A DNA stretch of 64,000 bases from Melieria omissa (lineage: Eukaryota > Arthropoda > Insecta > Diptera > Ulidiidae), in NCBI GenBank assembly GCA_963971225.1, contig OZ020269.1:7998001-8062000 (forward strand). The letters are read 5' to 3'. The notes beneath the pieces are model-generated. The model was not told the DNA's origin. It was given only the letters and a program-made list of their open reading frames with translations, and ran no database searches. The position numbers and the translations under genes were made by a program. This document shows, in pieces, positions 11,206 through 22,000 of the stretch. Numbering within the stretch: the first letter of the stretch is position 1; each line of letters begins with the position of its first letter.

Positions 11206-12104
11206 GAGATGAAATAATGATTTAATGAAAATAAAGCTGACAACAAAAATAACAAAAAAATCGTGTCGTCCTGATTGCATAATTGAATTCCAAATCAAAA
11301 TTTTACAGCAATATTTCTATTTTATTTGGGCCATTCTCAGCAAATGGGCCAAATAAAATACAGTTTTTTAAATTATGCCCAAATCATACAAAAAATGGAT
11401 AAACAAGCCAAATTCAAAGCAATCAGTAACTGAAACAAGCTAAAGTTATTAAGTAAATCTTTTATTCATTTATTCAGTCCATGGCATTGAGTAATCAATA
11501 TTAAACTAAATTATAACTGAGCGCAAACTAAATAAACCCTCGCCAATCGGTTCGATAGAAAATCTAAATAAGAATCTTGACAATGAAAATTAATGTTTAT
11601 ACCGATACCTTAATATAAAAAGGCCCTTACTAAATTTTTTTTCAAAATCGAATTATTTTGCATATTTTGGTCAGTCGTCACTAGAGAAAACTAATGGCGT
11701 ATGTCTATTTAGGCTCAATGGAACATACGACATTCGTTTTCTGAGGCGACGACATTTTAGGTTAACAGTTTTTGTGCTACAAATGAAATTAACGGAAATA
11801 CATGCAAACAAAAAAGGCCCTAACTCAGTTTTTCAACTGCAGAAGTTTTATGTTTATTAAAATTTTGTTTGCTTCTCCTGAAAAGAAACAACAATTTTAG
11901 ATAGGGCTTTTCTATATTAAGATAACGATATGTAAAAGTCCGACATGGAGTGCGTAATCGTCGACACCCTGTATACAATCTCGTTGTCAGCTGTTTTTGA
12001 CATTTGCCTTGCATGCAGTATTTGCCTCTGTCCGCAGCAGAATTGGATCCGTAGAAAAGCAATAAATTTTTCCTAACGTAAATAAAATTGAAATAAACAG
12101 GAAA
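11206..12104. other. Zinc-finger gene to Upf3 intergenic region
   Basis: About 900 bp, AT-rich, with no coding signal. It contains the near-perfect hairpin at 11318-11360 and two same-direction copies of AAAAAGGCCC about 190 bp apart (near 11,620 and 11,812). The last ~150 bp is presumably Upf3 promoter and leader. Confidence 0.5.
11318..11360. repeat. 18-bp-stem inverted repeat (hairpin)
   Basis: The left arm TATTTTATTTGGGCCATT and right arm AATGGGCCAAATAAAATA pair at 17 of 18 positions around a 7-base loop. It sits ~110 bp past the zinc-finger gene's poly(A) signals. It could be a small mobile-element relic or a structured RNA end; the sequence cannot decide. Confidence 0.6.
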
Positions 12105-14096
12105 ATGACCAAGGAGGAGAATTCCGTGAAGGGTGACTCCAAACCAGCGGCGGAGCGCGTGGCGTCGGACAAGGAACGCTCTGGTCGCCGTGGTCCGAAG
12201 AAGGAGAAAGTCAAACCGCCGAAAAAGGTAAACGTCCGATTCACTCCCGATTTCACTTTCTTGATCTCACCCTCTGCCCGCTTTGCAGATTGTTATTCGT
12301 CACCTGCCACCCACCATGACCGAGGAGGAATTCCTCAAGCAGATCGATCCACTGCCGCAGCACGACTTCTACTACTATGCCGCCGCCGATTGGTCGCTTG
12401 GCTACGACGCCACCTGCCGCGCCTACATAACTTTGAAGCACTACGACGATGTCTTTCTCTTTCGCGATCGCTTCGACGGCTACGTGTTCGTAGATTCGAA
12501 GGGCGCCGAGTATCCGGCCATCGTAGAGTTTGCCCCCTTTCAGGGATTGCTGAAGAACAAATCGCGACGCACCGATAACAAGGTAAACAGCATCGAGGAG
12601 GAGGCACACTATCAGCAGTTTCTCGCCAAGCTGGAAGAAGATCGCGAAGCCGCGGCCAAGGGTGGCGAGTGCAAGCTAGAGTTTTCGCTGGATCGCAAGA
12701 AGGAGGAGAAGATAACATCGACACCGCTGCTGCAATACTTGGCCAACAAGAAGGAGAAGCGCCGTGAGGAAGCCAAAAAACGCACCGAAGAAAAGCGTCG
12801 CCAGCGCGAGGAGGAGAAGGAGAAGCGGCGACAAGCTCAGCAACAGCAGCAGGTGACGAAAATTATTTCTGGCCAGGAAGGTGGCAAGGTCAGCGGATCT
12901 GGTACTGGCGCCGGTGGTGGTGCTGGTGGCAGTAGCAAGTCAGCGAGCGGCAAAGAAAATGTGGCGGGTGGCGAAAAGGGCAGTCAGCAGCAGCAGGAGG
13001 AGCGAAAGAATGCGCGTTCAAAGCGGCGCGAGGAGCGTAATCAACGGCGCCGTGAACAGTTCGTGGCACGGAAAAAGGAGCGCGAACGTGAGCGTCAGGA
13101 AGGCGGTGAGGCGCGTGAAAAAGGCAATAGCAGCGACGGAAAACAGGGCGATAAAACAGATGGCGACGTGAAATCGCCGGCGGAGCAGCAGTCGAAGCCC
13201 AGTGATGACGGCAAACAGTCAGGCAAGGAGAGCAAACGCTACAGCGAGCGACGTGAACGCGAGCGTGAGCGGAATCAAAATCGGCGCGACAACAAGGAGA
13301 AGCAGAAGGAAAAGGAAAGAGAGAAGGAAAAGGACAAGGACAAACAGAAGAGCATAGAAAACCAGGAAGAAGATCAGGAGAGTGCGGCTGCAGCCTATGG
13401 AGGTATCAGCGATTCGGTGTTGAATTTCATACGCAGCGTGGTGGCCAAGGAGTTTGTGCCCAAGCACAAACAACAGGAACAGGAGCAACTGGAAGACGAA
13501 CACGAACACGACGAAGAAACAAAACCGCCAGACGCGGAGGCAGAACCGCGAAAGTCTAACAAAAACGCTGCAGCACAGGAAAAAGCAGGCGAGGACCGAC
13601 GCACTCAAAAGCAGCGTGCAGCCGATGAACAGCGTCGCATACGCAACAAGGTAAGAAGACCTGATGTTATTGGAGAGTATTATACAAAGTAATAGTTGTT
13701 TCTAATCTGCCAACCCCTGAACAGGATCGCCCGTCGATTGCCATCTACCAGCCGAAAGCGCGTATGCGCTTGTCCGAAGAGCGAGATACGGTGGGCGGCA
13801 AGAGTGAGATGCGCAGCAATCCGACTTCAGACTGCGAGAGTGTAAAGAAAGAGGAAACGCGTAGTGGCGGCGGCAAAAAAGTATCACGCTACTCAGAGCG
13901 GCGCGCTGAAAGACGCAATAATCGCGAGAAACAGAAACTAGACAGCGAGTCGTTGGAGGGGAAAGGCGACAGTCAACTGGACGGTAAGCCACATCCGCGA
14001 GAGCTGCGCAAGTCGAAGTCGTGTGAAAACGAAAGCAGCACCAAGCATGCGGAGCAGGCAGTCGAGCAGGAGACTGCGCAAAGCGGCGAAAACTAA
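12105..14096 (+). CDS. Upf3: Upf3, nonsense-mediated mRNA decay factor
   Basis: Three exons, 12105-12227, 12289-13650 and 13725-14096, give 618 residues. The RRM-like Upf3 domain opens exon 2 (IVIRHLPPTMTEEEFLKQI, residues ~42-140) and includes YDATCRAYITL and the FAPFQ element. This domain binds UPF2 in the family. A very long lysine/arginine/glutamate-rich region (~190-480) follows, mostly predicted helix or disorder. The exon 2-3 junction encodes RRIRNK|DRPSIAIYQPKAR (residues ~490-510), the exon-junction-complex binding motif known from human UPF3B. After it the sequence is again charged and has a second RYSERR motif. The protein links the exon junction complex to UPF2/UPF1 when a stop codon is premature. 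Introns are 61 and 74 bp. Confidence 0.95.
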
Positions 14097-14150
14097 TGCT
14101 TAGCATTTTTATTATTTCCACACAATATGAATATCACCATTACTTTTTTA

Positions 14151-14156
14151 AATAAA
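14151..14156 (+). promoter_or_regulatory. Upf3 poly(A) signal (AATAAA)
   Basis: AATAAA 55 bp past the Upf3 stop, in an AT-rich context; the first candidate downstream. Confidence 0.65.
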
Positions 14157-16596
14157 CTTACATACGAAAATGTAAATTACATATTACTCCTTAATCTAAA
14201 CTCGACTTCTTTTTGACAAACAAACATTGAGAAAATTCCAAAAATACTCCTAACGGCGGCAGCAGTCACAAGAACTTAATGCGCAAACGCGAAGTTTAGG
14301 ATTTAACATATTCTTCGTTGTTAGGAGTTAACACAAAGCATGGGATTTTGTCAAGAATGAAACCAGCTGGATCTGATTGCAGTATTCACCGTTCAAGTTA
14401 AGTGTGGAACTTGTGAAGGGACCAGTAGCTTAATGGCTTTACTTTAGCTTTACGAAGGAGGCACATATGCACACCGCAGCGTACGTGTATTTATAAATTA
14501 TTCATAATGTTTTGCTGTTTTGTTGAACAAAGTTAAAGGAAGATGAAGTTTGCAAACTTTGTTACTTTGTAGGTAAATGCTTTATTTAAAATGCCGCCAT
14601 AAAATGATACACTTTTAATTTTCGGCTAAATACGAGACTGAATGAATGAATGCTTCTCGTTTTTCTTCTCTTTTCACATATATACGTTTTAATTTAATAT
14701 TTTGATTTATATTTAAAACCAATGTGCATAATTTGTGCCCCTATTGAATGAATTGAATGCTAAACAAAGCGTTGATTCTAGAAGGAAAGTTGGGTTGATG
14801 ATTAGAAGATAAAGCCAGTTTTCGATTTGTTTACATTGCTAGGGAAAATCTCCACGTAATATGTTATGTGAATTAGTGTTGATTTCGTGCGCCCACATAG
14901 CCGCGTAGTCTATGCTCGTTGCTTATTTAGAATTAATTATTTCTGTGGTATTGTTGCTATTTTTTTAGTTTTATTTTTTGTGTTCATGTGGTTTTTACAG
15001 TTTCGTCATTGCAATTTCGTGCAGAAACCACTTCGCACATGTCCCCTTTTCGCAGTCCCAAATGGGACAAGCTACAAAAGTTGAATTGACACAATCAACT
15101 ACTTGGCAGCGATCGCCATTATGTATGCTCACCTTTGCCCTACAATGTGTTCACAAACTTCCAAATGTCCATTGCGTTTTATGGCGACACTCAAACAAGC
15201 GAGAAACGAATAAAAAATTTCGTACAGATGTGATACATTTGAGTTTAAGTTTTCTACTTAAACGTCGCGGATTCGCACACGCACACACACATACGGGGCC
15301 GCTTTTGTTCTCGCCTTCATTTTCAAAAAACAAAAATTTAGCAACGTTGAATAATTCGATTTCCATTTCCCGAAAACACTTATCGGCCTTCGGGAATTTA
15401 CGGCCAACACTTGACACGCTTTCCGCAGGCTCATTTCCACCAAAGCCCATCCACACTTCACGTGTACTTGCGTTGAGTGTTTAGTTTGCTCAGAAGCGGA
15501 TTTACTTGTTTGTTTGTGTGTGTGTATGTTTGCCTATCGGCAAATTGTTGCACCAGGCGCAAAGTTATTCAAATTTCGCCGGCAGCCGATTTGCAGCATA
15601 AATCGCGTGTCATATTGTCGCCCACATGCTAAGTAAATGTTGCATGTTGCTGACATGTCGCTTCATTTGCGCACATCATCTCACTTTGTTGTTGGCATAA
15701 GAAGCGCAAATACATCGCCACTGAGCGAAAGTTTCGCACTTTATTGAAAATCAGCAAAGCGCGAAAATTTCAAATACATTTTCGACAGCATGGAAATAAG
15801 TTTTTGCGTATGCAGAAATATGAGTGTTTGTGTGTGAGTGGAAGTGGAAGTGGTGTCGAGTGTTAAGGAATTGTGGAAAGAAATGTCAATCACTTGCAGA
15901 CACACAAAACTGAACAGACGCATGGACAGATAGCTGACAGACAGGCACCGAGACAGACTGTCTGAGCGTCAGCGAAAGAATCCCAAGCTTCAATGAGACA
16001 GCCAGCCACAGCAACCGGTTGAGCACTGCGAATTGTGTAAACTTTGTAAAATTGTCTCCGCGTGCGCATGAAAATGTGATTTGAGTTTTCAATTTTCTAC
16101 GCCGCTTTGCCGTCGTCGTTTTTAAGCGTTAAGTGATTTCCAGTGACTTTAAGTAATAAAAGCTGACATAATGTCAGCAGTAACACGAGTAAGTATGAAT
16201 TGAAATTAAGCACAAACGAATTTTGTGATGGGCTGCGGGAAAGATAATTTACCGCGACACCCACAAAGCAAAAGTTTTGAGAACAACAATTTATGTCAAT
16301 ACACGAGTTTGGGAAGTGCAAATGACAAACACAAATTCCATTTGGGTGATGGTTTGTTGTTGGGATGGATGTGCGATGACGCAAACAGGTGTCTACGTAG
16401 TAAAGGAAATCGAGCTTCCGGCAATGAAGGCTGCTGGCCAATAATGATGTAAGCAGCGTTTTAAGAGTAATGATCAGAACATAATCGCATTGATTATTGC
16501 ACGTAATGTATAGAAGAATTATTTTCATACGAAATTATGAAAGTCAGGGAAGTTGTTTCGGCTACGATAAATTCGCTTTTTAAGTGGATGCACGGC

Positions 16597-16700
16597 CTGG
16601 TTAGGTTAGGTTGGAGTGGCAGCCTTCAATGTGTAAAAAGCTCACGTAGGCACAACTATTGGCCCGTTGTGATACCACAGTGTATGGCGCGACTCCCCCT
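16597..16700 (+). repeat. Dispersed repeat beginning GGTTAGGTTAGG, copy 1
   Basis: Begins GGTTAGGTTAGGTTGGAGTG, continues GGCAGCC, CACGTAGGC, TTGGCCCGTTG and GATACCACAGTG. The same ordered blocks appear ~700 bp downstream. The class is not known to me. Confidence 0.5.
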
Positions 16701-17303
16701 TAACGCGCCTGGAACCATGAAGATTCCATGATGAATCTGGCCATGTCCCTGATATTCAGAGGAGATAGTCCAGTTAGACTATCGAAAAAGGCTGAGCCGA
16801 GGAATTTAAAAATGCACGGCCTGAATGAAAAATTTCTCATAAATAAAACACACAAACTCATAGGTAATACAGAGCTTCAATTTTATTTTATTAATTTTGT
16901 TTTGGTTTGTTCAGCTTTTATTTGAATTTATTTTAAATTTAATATTCACATTTATTTATGTTCACTTATAACGCTTCACTATTTATGTATATGTTAGGGT
17001 TTTCTCTTTCTCTTAAATGCAAGTTTTTTACTTTGCAGTATTTCAGCATGGAAGTGCTAAGCCTAGTCCACATACAGTACAAACAATACCTAAACAAACT
17101 ATTTTACACAGCATATGCATACGTGCACACACACACACACACACAAAGGGTGTGAAATGCCATTAACCAAACCAATTAGCACACTTAGAAAAATACAAAT
17201 GGAAAATTTATATCTAAAATTCGTTAAGCTACCAACGAAAGCACCTTAAAGTAAGCCACACCGAAATACTTTGTTGCCAGTTGCTTTCTAAGGTGTTAGG
17301 TTA

Positions 17304-17420
17304 TGTTTGATTGGGTTAGGGTAGGGTGGCAGCTTAGAGAGCACACATAGGCTGGTCTTGGCCCGTTGCGTTACCACCGAGAGGAAGTAGCCATGTAGCT
17401 AAGCACCCTCCGGGTGGAAT
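17304..17420 (+). repeat. Dispersed repeat beginning GGTTAGG, copy 2
   Basis: Same orientation and order of blocks as copy 1 (GGTTAGGGTAGG, GGTGGCAGC, CACATAGGC, TTGGCCCGTTGCG, TACCACCGAG), but clearly diverged, so not a recent duplication. Confidence 0.5.
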
Positions 17421-18984
17421 AGGGAAGACATTGCGGCTTCCTTATGAAACAAGCGATGCCGTTAATATCGATTTTTTAAACTGGCGAAGTTTCCTGTGGA
17501 CCAAAATTTTCATATGCTTATCTATATATAATTAAAATTAATAGAAAAATAATGATGCCTTAAACAGTGCCATTGAGTAATGCCCTGAATGCATGGCTGT
17601 TGCCAAACATAGAACTATTTATTTTCTATTTCGTAGGCGACAAAACGAAAGCAAACCACAGCTCCAAAAAAGTAATTTTAAAGAAATTTTTTCAACTTTT
17701 TCGGTGTGCTTTGAACAATTAAAAATTTGTTATAATTTCAGTTAAAATTTACTAGTTCTAAAAATTATTACACATTGCCATTTGTATGAAATTGATTGTA
17801 AAACAATAAAATGAATAACTTTTTCACTTTAAAATTCGTGTTTAAGAGCTCTAAAATATGATTGTGAAGACGTTGCTGCTGCTGCTTTCATTGTAATTAG
17901 GACACCGCGACGCGTCGCGACGGTCAAAGCCGGTGCCATCTTGAAGTGGTTTGGCCGTGTCGCTGCCGTCTTGAATGTGTTCGGACCATAAGAGTTAAAC
18001 TTGAATGACGGTAAAAAACCCAAATTAGTTTTGTGTTTAGAATGCAAAATTTTTTATAGAAAGAAAATGCTTCAAGCACAATTTTTCACCTTCTTGTAAC
18101 TTTTTTTAAATTAAAATAATTTAAAAATAAAAATAAAAAAATTAAAAATAAAAATTTTTACAACTGACACAGTTGAAAATTTTTCTTACATAAATGAGAA
18201 ACCATTCAGCTACTCAATGACGCCACATTTCACTCACATTTCACCGTTTCCAATTTGCAATTTGCTATTTTGACCACCCATTATTTTTATACAATTCCCT
18301 TTTTTTACAATAAATTACGAGTAAATTACCTAACCTCACTTAAATAAGTTGCTACGCTTTCGTTTCGTTTCATTTCGATACATTGCGTTGCGTTTTACAT
18401 TTGTCTTTTCTGTTTGACAGCTTTATTACAGTAGTGCGCGACCACTGTAACACTGTATTTGTCATTTCAGCCAACTGTATCATTGCCTGTTGGACGTGTG
18501 AGCAGGGCAAGTGGAGGAGTGTCAATTGGGAGTTGTGAAGATTGCGCACAGTAAAATCTGCTCACAGCTTAAGGACGAAATTACACTTTTTACAATCAAT
18601 TCGATTTTTATTTCAATTCAATTTGTTCGTTGTTCTTGCTATTATTGCAATGCCCAATGCTGTTTGTTGCTGTTGTTATTCTTGTTGTTTGTTTTATAAT
18701 ACCACTAGATGTGCAACTGTTGGAATTCAGTGTGGTCTCGCGAAGAGCTCATATTGGCAGCAACGAATTGCGCACAACGCCAAATGACTCGTTTATCTTA
18801 TTTACGCCCGTTTGGCGGAGAGGCGATGTGGTAAGGTGCCTCTATGTTGGTGAATTGTATGTTGTTCTGTTTATTGTGGCCGTTAACATTGCCATATTTA
18901 TTGCATTTGTTTTTGTTTCCGTTTGCCTTCTCCGCGCCATAGTCGCTGCTGTCGATATCTGTTGTTGTCGTAAATTTCGGCATA

Positions 18985-18990
18985 TTTATT
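18985..18990 (-). promoter_or_regulatory. Candidate Dh31-R poly(A) signal
   Basis: AATAAA on the minus strand ~70 bp past the proposed Dh31-R stop. Further copies occur downstream, so usage is uncertain. Confidence 0.35.
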
Positions 18991-19059
18991 TGTTAACGTG
19001 CATGTATAAGTGTGTGTGTGTGTCGGTCGATTTTAATTAAGCATCAAAGGCGCCAACAC

Positions 19060-22000
19060 CTACACGGAATTTTCCTCCAGCCCTTGCTGCTTGCAGGTAA
19101 AAAGAAAAAAAAGAATCAAATAAAAAGTTTGAATGAATAGAATAGCAAAATTCTTATGAAAGTCAATTTTAAGTTTGACATGTTTTAATGAGTGATTAAA
19201 TACGTGGACAACTAATAGGGGGCGTGCTGCTGTTAATTGTTTGAAAGTCATTGCAGCTTCTCGCAAAAATCGGAAATGAACGGCAGTAATTTTCTTTTTT
19301 GTCGCATTTCTGTGCTAGATGGACCAAGGCCATTTGAGCAGTCAGCAGCCAATACAATTGAAACACATTTTTAATATACACACAAATCCATAAATGACAT
19401 AAATTGCACACACCTTCATCAGCGGACTGATCGCGCGCGGCATCACAGTGAGCGCCGTTGCTGTGGGCAACATGTGTAGCGCCCCATTGGAGCCGCGCTG
19501 CAGTGTCATTGGCGGATTGGCCGAGTTCGCGTTCACATTCACATTCTGATTCTGGCCCAGCAGTGTGGTGGTGGTGGCCGACGACACGCACGATTCGCGC
19601 TTTCCTTTGCCGTAGTAGGCGGTGAGTGGTCTGCGTCGCCGATGCGCAAATGCCGAAAAGAAAGAACATGAAAAATGCAAATGTAGTAGCCAAATATGTA
19701 TGCGCGTGTATGTATGTGTGGGTGAGTAAGAGCAAAAAGCGAACAACGCAAACGCATTTCAATTGGCATTCTTCGCATTAAAAATGATTAAAAGCTGATG
19801 GGGTATAAGCACAAAAAAAACCCACCTACGCATATTATTACACTGTGTTGCAGCGATTTTGACATGTGGAAAAATGTTGCAAAATTTTGAATTCCTTACA
19901 ACTCTGAAGTCTGTAGTTTTCTGAATTGTTGAATACACGAGGTAAACCTTTTCATTTTGTTTACAAAAGTCTAACATAGATATTCCAATATTTAACCAAT
20001 TATTATTTTCCAAAAAAAGTTGTATAGAAATCAGTCATTTTTATCGATGTCAAACTATGAATGAATTTAACTAAAAATTAAGCGGAGATTCTAGTCGCTT
20101 ATGGTTAAACTCCATAAAGCGCGTTTCAGGCGTTCAGGGTTTGTCGCGTTATGGCGTTTCTCGCGTTATTCGCGTTGAAAAGTGGTATACTCCATAACAC
20201 GCGTTTCACGCGTCAGCTTCTTCTTCTTACGTCAGCTGATGCTAAGTTTTAGTTGTGAAACTGCTGATTGATTTCGTTGTGAATTGTGAAAAAGAACGAA
20301 ATAAAATTGCTATACGACGTTATAGACTTTATAGAATTTACTGATTTTTTTTAAACACAATAAATGCATATCGAGCATTGCAAAAAATAAAAAAAATAGA
20401 TTCAGTTGAATTCAATTTGTAGCAATTTATCTCACAGGAATGAGCAAAATTCGATATACACCGAATAAGCTATCAAATTACCAATACAGCAAAGACTAAG
20501 TTTCGTCTGTAAAGGAATTATGATAATTTTTAAGGATTTTTTCACATTTTATGTTAAAATGTTGAATTCCAAATGTTTCTTAAATGTATTTAATAGCTTT
20601 CGTGCAAAATAAATGCATTCGACTTTTGCGATAACACAAGTTTGTTATCGGCATTACCATTTAACCACATAATGTATGACATTTTTAGGAGCTCTGTCAG
20701 CTGTTTGACGTCGTTAAGCGAGAAATGCGAGAGAAAGTTGAAAATAGTTCAACTTTTGACGCGTTTCGGGCGTATCGACGTCAAGTCATGGAGTTTGCTT
20801 CATACAAATACACTGATTTTACTTTTTCTCGCAACGCGGGAAACGCGAAAAACGACAATACGCTTGAAACGCGCTTTGTGGAGTTTGACCATTAGTCATT
20901 ACGGCTTAACAATGTCGATTGTGACAAAATATCTACTGGTGGTTCTAAAATTTCAAATGTTAATGAAGTTCAAACATCTACAAAAACTCATTGAACTTAA
21001 GCCATGGAACTATTAACCCTTTCGACCCCGAATTTTACCCTGTGTCTCGATATTACTTTTTTGTATTTAAATCATGAAAAATTTGGCTAAGAAGTGTGCG
21101 CACGACATTTGAAGTCGCCACGCATCTTTGTTAGAGTTCAGGAGCTAGTTTACTTTTGAACAATTTTAGCTTAAAATGGGTTAAATACATTTTGTATAAA
21201 TATTTTTTAATTAGAGAAAAATTATTTAATATTTATGCAAAAATACAAAATTATCACTTTTTAATTTTATTTAACAATCATTAAAGAAACAGTGTTGATC
21301 AAAACCCTGTTTCGCCCAATTGGTAAACTTCAATTAAAATGCAAACTTTCCTTCATATCGCTGCAAATTATAGGAAATTATTTTGGGCATAACAGTCAAA
21401 TTTTTGTAATTTGCTTTGAATTCACTTCTAAAAATATTCATTTGTTGGTGCCTACTTAAATTAAACCCACAAATCAATCGTAGATTTTGCTATAAGATGA
21501 CAAATAATTGATGTAGCTCTCAGGCAACTTTGGGGTCGAAAGGGTTAAGACTGTCCTGCGACACACATTTTTTGGTATTCGGAAATTTTTTTCAAACAGC
21601 CTGATGCCTAAAATTCCCTGATAATGATATACATTGTATATATAATGGAACTAATAATAATAATAATTTTTTAAATAGTCTTTGTTAGCCAAAGTTTTTC
21701 TTTTCTCTTTTTCCCAATTAAAAAACAAAAACACAAAATACAAAAAAATGTATTAACTAAAAATTTCTGAGATCGCTGTCTACTTTTAAATCAAATTACT
21801 ACTTTTTTAGGTCATTGAAAACTAAGAAAATATATGACAAATGTTGGTTGAAAAAAGATTTGAGTTTTTTGTAGAGAAGCTCCAAGCCAGATCATCTCCA
21901 CTGCAACACCGTATCTAATAATAATGGCAATTTCTGAGCTTAAGTGGGCTTGAAAACATGGATGAAGCTCATTTGAACTTTCAGTAATATTTAGATTACA

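Larger units (their letters stand above)
14157..18984. other. Gene-free region between Upf3 and Dh31-R
   Basis: Nearly 5 kb without a supportable gene. It is AT-rich, with a (CA) run at 17124-17144, an AT-only block near 18,100-18,160, and two copies of a repeat beginning GGTTAGG (16,597 and 17,304). Open frames here are short and of low complexity. Confidence 0.5.

Noticed and set aside
13219..13608. 129-codon minus-strand hydrophobic frame
   Set aside because: Antisense of the Upf3 lysine/glutamate-rich region, which reads as F/L/V; not a membrane protein.
18798..18983. 61-codon minus-strand frame downstream of Dh31-R
   Set aside because: Considered as a last exon of the receptor, but it lacks an acceptor in phase; the exon at 19060-19089 fits better.
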